A stretch of DNA of 64,000 bases from Flavobacterium bizetiae (GTDB lineage: Bacteria; Bacteroidota; Bacteroidia; Flavobacteriales; Flavobacteriaceae), in contig NZ_CADCSU010000032.1 of assembly GCF_902804475.1 (NCBI RefSeq), positions 23,962 through 87,961 on the forward strand. The letters are read 5' to 3'. Below are positions 60,792-64,000 of the stretch, piece by piece. The notes under the pieces are model-generated. The model was not told where the DNA came from. It saw only the letters and a list, made by a program, of their open reading frames with translations, and did not search any database. Each line of letters starts with the position of its first letter. Within the stretch, counting starts at the first letter, position 1. The translations under genes were made by a program, and so were the position numbers.

Positions 60792-60878
60792 AATTTAGAT
60801 TTTTAGATTTCTTAGACTGACTTAGATTTTTTGACATTGAAATTGTCATTGATTTTTGTAATTGTAATTGCCATTTGC

Positions 60879-61619
60879 TTACGCCATTCCTCCGTTTACG
60901 CCAATGTTTTGTGCTGTAATCCATTTGGCGTTATCACTGGCCAAAAACACTACGATTTTTGCAATATCATCCGGTTCTCCTAATCGATTGAAGGCAGAAA
61001 GTGAAGCCAAACGATCAATTACTTCCTGAGGTTTTCCGTTGGTAAATAATTCAGTGTTGGTTGGCCCCGGAGAAACTGAGTTTACATTGATTCCTTTGCT
61101 TCCTACTTCTTTAGAAAATACGCGGGTTAATTGTTCTACAGCAGCTTTTGTAGCCACGTATGTTGCATAAGATGGCAACATAATACGATTTACAGAAGTT
61201 GAGAAATTGATGATACTTCCGTTGTTTTCCAAACGGGTTGCAGCTTCGCGCATCGTGTTGAAAGTGCCTTTTACATTGATGTCGAATTGTCTGGTAAAAT
61301 CTTCGTCGGTAGTATCTTTAATGAGTTTGGTAATCATGATTCCTGCGTTGTTTACCAACACATCTATTTTACCAAAATGTGCTATTGCAACATCAAACAA
61401 GTTTTTTACTTCGTCTGTTTTACTTACGTCGGTCTGAACTGCGATTGCATCACCGCCTTTTGCAATAATTTGTTCAACTACTTTATCAGCAGCCTCTTTG
61501 TTACCTGAATAGTTCACGATTACTTTGGCTCCAGCCTCTGCAATTTGATTGGCAATTGTGGCTCCAATTCCTCTTGAAGCTCCTGTAACTAATACTACTT
61601 TTCCGTTTAAAGTTTCCAT
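60879..61619 (-). CDS. Short-chain dehydrogenase/reductase, second gene
   Basis: A 246-residue SDR: VVLVTGASRGIGATIANQIA, VLVNNAGIM, catalytic SYATYVATKAAVEQLTRVF. It resembles the neighbour at 60039 at the same motifs, likely through duplication and divergence. Substrate unknown. It lies 93 bases after the AraC regulator. Confidence 0.94.
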   Translation of the reverse strand: METLNGKVVLVTGASRGIGATIANQIAEAGAKVIVNYSGNKEAADKVVEQIIAKGGDAIAVQTDVSKTDEVKNLFDVAIAHFGKIDVLVNNAGIMITKLIKDTTDEDFTRQFDINVKGTFNTMREAATRLENNGSIINFSTSVNRIMLPSYATYVATKAAVEQLTRVFSKEVGSKGINVNSVSPGPTNTELFTNGKPQEVIDRLASLSAFNRLGEPDDIAKIVVFLASDNAKWITAQNIGVNGGMA

Positions 61620-61712
61620 TTTTTCTTTGTTTTAAAATTATAGTACAAAGATCCGATGGAGGTGCTTCTGAAAAAGTACGCGTTTTACAGCAAAAGATGC
61701 AAATTTCTAAGA

Positions 61713-62639
61713 TTAGGCTTTTTTGTGTTCCTTTTTATAATTCGCAGGCGTAGTTTGGGTATTTTTTTTGAAGTAATTACTAAAATGAGCCGACTCTGTA
61801 AAGCCCAGAAGAAAAGCAATTTCTTTGATACTCATTTCTGAATTCTGAAGTAATGATTTGGCTTCGGCAATAGTTTTCTCGGACAACCAGGTCATAATAG
61901 TTTTTCCGGTTTTGGTTTTGATTACATTGCTCAAATAATTAGGATGCAAACTTTGGAGTTCGGCATAATCGTTTACACGAAAAATTCTTTCGGTTTTATG
62001 ATGTACTAAATCACGGTAATGGTTTTCTACATTTTGTTTGAAGGTTTTTACGATTTGAGAACTTCTGTTTCCTTCGTATATTGGGTCGTAATCTTTCCAG
62101 AAATGTTCTTTTATTTTTAGAAGTATAACAATAAATAGGTTTCCGATAATTCTATATTTATAAATCGAATTCTCATGGTATTCTTTATGGATCTGAAGAT
62201 ACAGACGTTCCATTTCGGCGAAAGCCTCAACTTCCATTTTTTTAGGCTGAATGGTTTCTGTCAATAAAAAAGAAAATTCATTGAAAATATCGTGATGTAA
62301 ATTCTCCTTCAGGAAAGTTTCATCAAAAGTAATTAGATAGATTTCTTCGATCGTATTCCACCTGAAAGTTCTGTAATTACTTGGATTGGTGAAATAGATA
62401 GAACCGGGAAGAATTTCAAAAGTATTTCCGTCTATGGTATATTGGCCTGAACCACTTTTTACAAAAACAAAAGAAAAATAATTAGGACGAAAAACAGGTG
62501 ATTGATACGGTAACTCAAACGGAATATCGATCAGATTATGAATCGTAAATCCTGAATCCTGATGAATTAAATCTACCGGAAGCCCTAAATCATTATATAA
62601 ATCATACAATGTTTTGGATATGATTTCTTTTTCTTTCAT
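61713..62639 (-). CDS. AraC family transcriptional regulator
   Basis: A 308-residue regulator: cupin-type N-terminal sensing domain (PVFRPNYFSFVFVKSGSGQYTIDGNTFEILPGSIYFTNPSNY) and C-terminal HTH pair (LSNVIKTKTGKTIMTWLSEKTIAEAKSLL, then EIAFLLGFTESAHFSNYFKKNTQTTPANYK). It probably controls the two SDR genes following it on the same strand. Confidence 0.94.
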   Translation of the reverse strand: MKEKEIISKTLYDLYNDLGLPVDLIHQDSGFTIHNLIDIPFELPYQSPVFRPNYFSFVFVKSGSGQYTIDGNTFEILPGSIYFTNPSNYRTFRWNTIEEIYLITFDETFLKENLHHDIFNEFSFLLTETIQPKKMEVEAFAEMERLYLQIHKEYHENSIYKYRIIGNLFIVILLKIKEHFWKDYDPIYEGNRSSQIVKTFKQNVENHYRDLVHHKTERIFRVNDYAELQSLHPNYLSNVIKTKTGKTIMTWLSEKTIAEAKSLLQNSEMSIKEIAFLLGFTESAHFSNYFKKNTQTTPANYKKEHKKA

Positions 62640-62668
62640 GTGGTATTTTTAAATTTCAAAGGCTGAAA

Positions 62669-62989
62669 TTACTTCTTTTTTGGTGCAACATTCTGATAAG
62701 ATAATTTCAACGCATCTTCGAACATTTCTGGTCTTACTTTAAAAAGCTCAACAATTGTCCAGCCTTGTTTGCCCCATTTATTCGGTATTGGATAAAAAAT
62801 TATTTCGCTTGACGCACAAAAAACAGATTGATCTATTTCGTTTAATTTCAAAATTGCATGATGATTCTTTTCATCAAAAGTGGCAAAAATCTTTTTGTTA
62901 ACACGAAACGAAGTCTTCTCGAAATGTGGTTCTTCGATTGCATTTTCGAATGATAAGGCTAATTTTCTAAATGTGTCAATATTTACCAT
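62669..62989 (-). CDS. MmcQ/YjbR family protein
   Basis: A 106-residue protein of the CyaY-like YjbR fold (MVNIDTFRKLALSFENAIEEPHFEKTSFRVNKKIFATF, then KWGKQGWTIVELFKV). Implicated in DNA binding for some members; the cellular role is unknown. 29 bases separate it from the AraC gene on the same strand. Confidence 0.88.
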   Translation of the reverse strand: MVNIDTFRKLALSFENAIEEPHFEKTSFRVNKKIFATFDEKNHHAILKLNEIDQSVFCASSEIIFYPIPNKWGKQGWTIVELFKVRPEMFEDALKLSYQNVAPKKK

Positions 62990-63029
62990 ATCGTATCAAT
63001 TTAGTAGTTGTTGAAGCCTAACACAAAAT

Positions 63030-63785
63030 TTACCAACCTTGATTCAGGCCATTTTTAAGGACTTCTTCGTATTTGTCTTTATCAAAAGTATAAAGATTTG
63101 GTGCTTTATGTGCTACGTTACTTTTCTTTTCGTCAAGTTTATTTAAGATGCCAATATTGTTTATTTTACGCAGAAAGTTTCTTCTGTCAAGTTTTTTATC
63201 CAAAATCGTTTCATACAATTTTTGCAGTTCCGGCATCGTAAATTTTTCAGGCAATAAATTATATCCAACCGGCATTAAATTCAATTCAATTCTGAGAGTG
63301 TCTAATGCTTTATCTAAAATTTCTGCGTGATCTAAAATAAGTTCAGGCACTTCTTTATGATCGATCCATTCTATAACTTCTTCTTTATTGGCAGATTTCG
63401 GAATTGTTTTTAAAAAATCGACCAAAGCATAATACCCAATCGTTACAAAACGCTGCGTAAGCCATTTTCCTTTTGCTTCTTCAATTTTTAAAAATTCTAA
63501 AACTTCTTTGCTAAAATGCTGATCGTTGCGTTTTATCTTTCCAAAAGTGGCGAATTGCCTCAGGAAAATACCTTCTACTCCTGTTCTTTCATTCAAAACC
63601 GTTACCGCTGCGGTATCAATATCCTGATCAATCGGGATAAAACCACCTGGTAATGACCATTTTTCGCTATGCGGAATTTTAATTAATAAAACCTTGAGCT
63701 GATTGTCATGAAAACCAAAAATCACACAATCTATCGAAAGTCCGGGTTGATAATTTTGATTATTTTCTATAATGTCTTTTAACAT
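63030..63785 (-). CDS. Nudix-related transcriptional regulator (NrtR-like)
   Basis: A 251-residue protein. A Nudix domain (about 1-150: SIDCVIFGFHDNQLKVLLIKIPHSEKWSLPGGFI) is followed by a winged-helix C-terminal domain (FTMPELQKLYETILDKKLDRRNFLRKINNIGILNKL). The Nudix box GGFIPIDQDIDTAAVTVLNERTG lacks the catalytic REXXEE pattern (here TVLNER), so it should bind but not hydrolyse a nucleotide-sugar or similar ligand. NrtR-type regulators in Bacteroidota control NAD or sugar catabolism; the target is unknown. Confidence 0.88.
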   Translation of the reverse strand: MLKDIIENNQNYQPGLSIDCVIFGFHDNQLKVLLIKIPHSEKWSLPGGFIPIDQDIDTAAVTVLNERTGVEGIFLRQFATFGKIKRNDQHFSKEVLEFLKIEEAKGKWLTQRFVTIGYYALVDFLKTIPKSANKEEVIEWIDHKEVPELILDHAEILDKALDTLRIELNLMPVGYNLLPEKFTMPELQKLYETILDKKLDRRNFLRKINNIGILNKLDEKKSNVAHKAPNLYTFDKDKYEEVLKNGLNQGW

Positions 63786-64000
63786 TTACTGCTTATTAAT
63801 TACAACTTTCGTTTTCGATTTGGCTCTGCAATTTAAAGCATTTTTATAAAACCAAAACATTTTTATCCAATTCAGCTTAATAAGTCTGAAAAAAACAGGC
63901 CTCAAAAGAAGTGTTAAAATCACAATTTTTCAGTTAAAAAACAAACAACAAATTAAAAAAATAAGTACATTGCGTCATAATAACACATTAAGTATTTATT
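63786..64000. other. Upstream region of the Nudix-type regulator, no gene seen
   Basis: AT-rich 215 bases up to the right edge, with no open frame I can support. A pseudo-regular run CAGTTAAAAAACAAACAACA and AAGTACATTGCGTC near the end may belong to the promoter of a gene outside the window. Confidence 0.3.

Overview
The window looks like a chromosomal segment of a Flavobacterium, probably close to the F. johnsoniae group. This is inferred from AT-rich DNA, promoters of the Bacteroidota type (TTTG, 17-23 bases, TAnnTTTG), almost no Shine-Dalgarno sites, a flavobacterial gene repertoire (DUF2723, DUF3127, DUF4301, bacterial GGGP synthase, TonB receptor) and many short palindromic intergenic repeats. 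I see no prophage, transposase, integrase or CRISPR array; the content is mostly core and housekeeping genes mixed with small regulated accessory clusters.

Layout. 1-5 kb: nusA (cut by the window edge) and rimP on the minus strand, a tandem-domain universal stress protein, then an aldehyde dehydrogenase with two direct-repeat operator sites and an AraC-type regulator behind it. 5-11 kb: two identical tRNA-Gln(UUG) genes, a large DUF2723 (TMEM260-like) membrane protein, a polysaccharide deacetylase, a cysteine-free thioredoxin-fold protein and a membrane metallophosphoesterase. 11-14.5 kb: an OmpR-type two-component system flanked by three paralogous small exported Lys/Ala-rich proteins; the two outer promoters carry the same 18-base direct-repeat box at identical spacing from the -7 element, which makes this the best candidate for an undescribed envelope-stress circuit. 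14.5-20.5 kb: a small MITE-like element, polA, a LacI-type regulator and two exported ferritin-like proteins. 20.6-23.7 kb: rplM-rpsI and rpsB-tsf, the latter with a strongly structured leader RNA. 23.8-28 kb: M3 peptidase, YhhQ transporter, lipoprotein and Tag glycosylase. 28-35.4 kb: a TPP riboswitch followed by a complete thiamine operon thiS-thiC-(thiE/tenI)-thiD-thiE-thiG-thiH-thiF.

35-50 kb: MOSC protein and aat, an OB-type DUF3127 protein with an SSB-like acidic tail, a flavin reductase, an orphan histidine kinase, HIT, greA and a Rieske-fold lipoprotein without cluster ligands; a TonB receptor with its own TPP riboswitch and with frame-shifting tandem repeats in its signal-peptide region; arfB, a NadR-like kinase/DUF4301 fusion, a PnuC-family transporter, GGGP synthase; a Crp/Fnr regulator with an FNR-like box placed at about -42 of a membrane protein/truncated haemoglobin operon; a phosphopantetheinyl transferase. 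50-64 kb: ahcY, a patatin fused to an outer-membrane barrel, small proteins, an SMR pump, an acetyltransferase, then an alkylation-repair cluster in which Ada is split over separate genes (HTH+methyltransferase; 2OG-Fe(II) oxygenase; stand-alone Ada metal-binding domain; AlkB), two SDR dehydrogenases with an AraC regulator, a YjbR protein and a Nudix-related regulator with a degenerate Nudix box.

Thiamine is a recurrent theme: biosynthesis (28-35 kb) and outer-membrane uptake (43 kb) are each under their own riboswitch, and a PnuC-family inner-membrane transporter lies 3 kb from the receptor. Positions and reading frames were read by eye; functional calls rest on recognised motifs, not on database searches.
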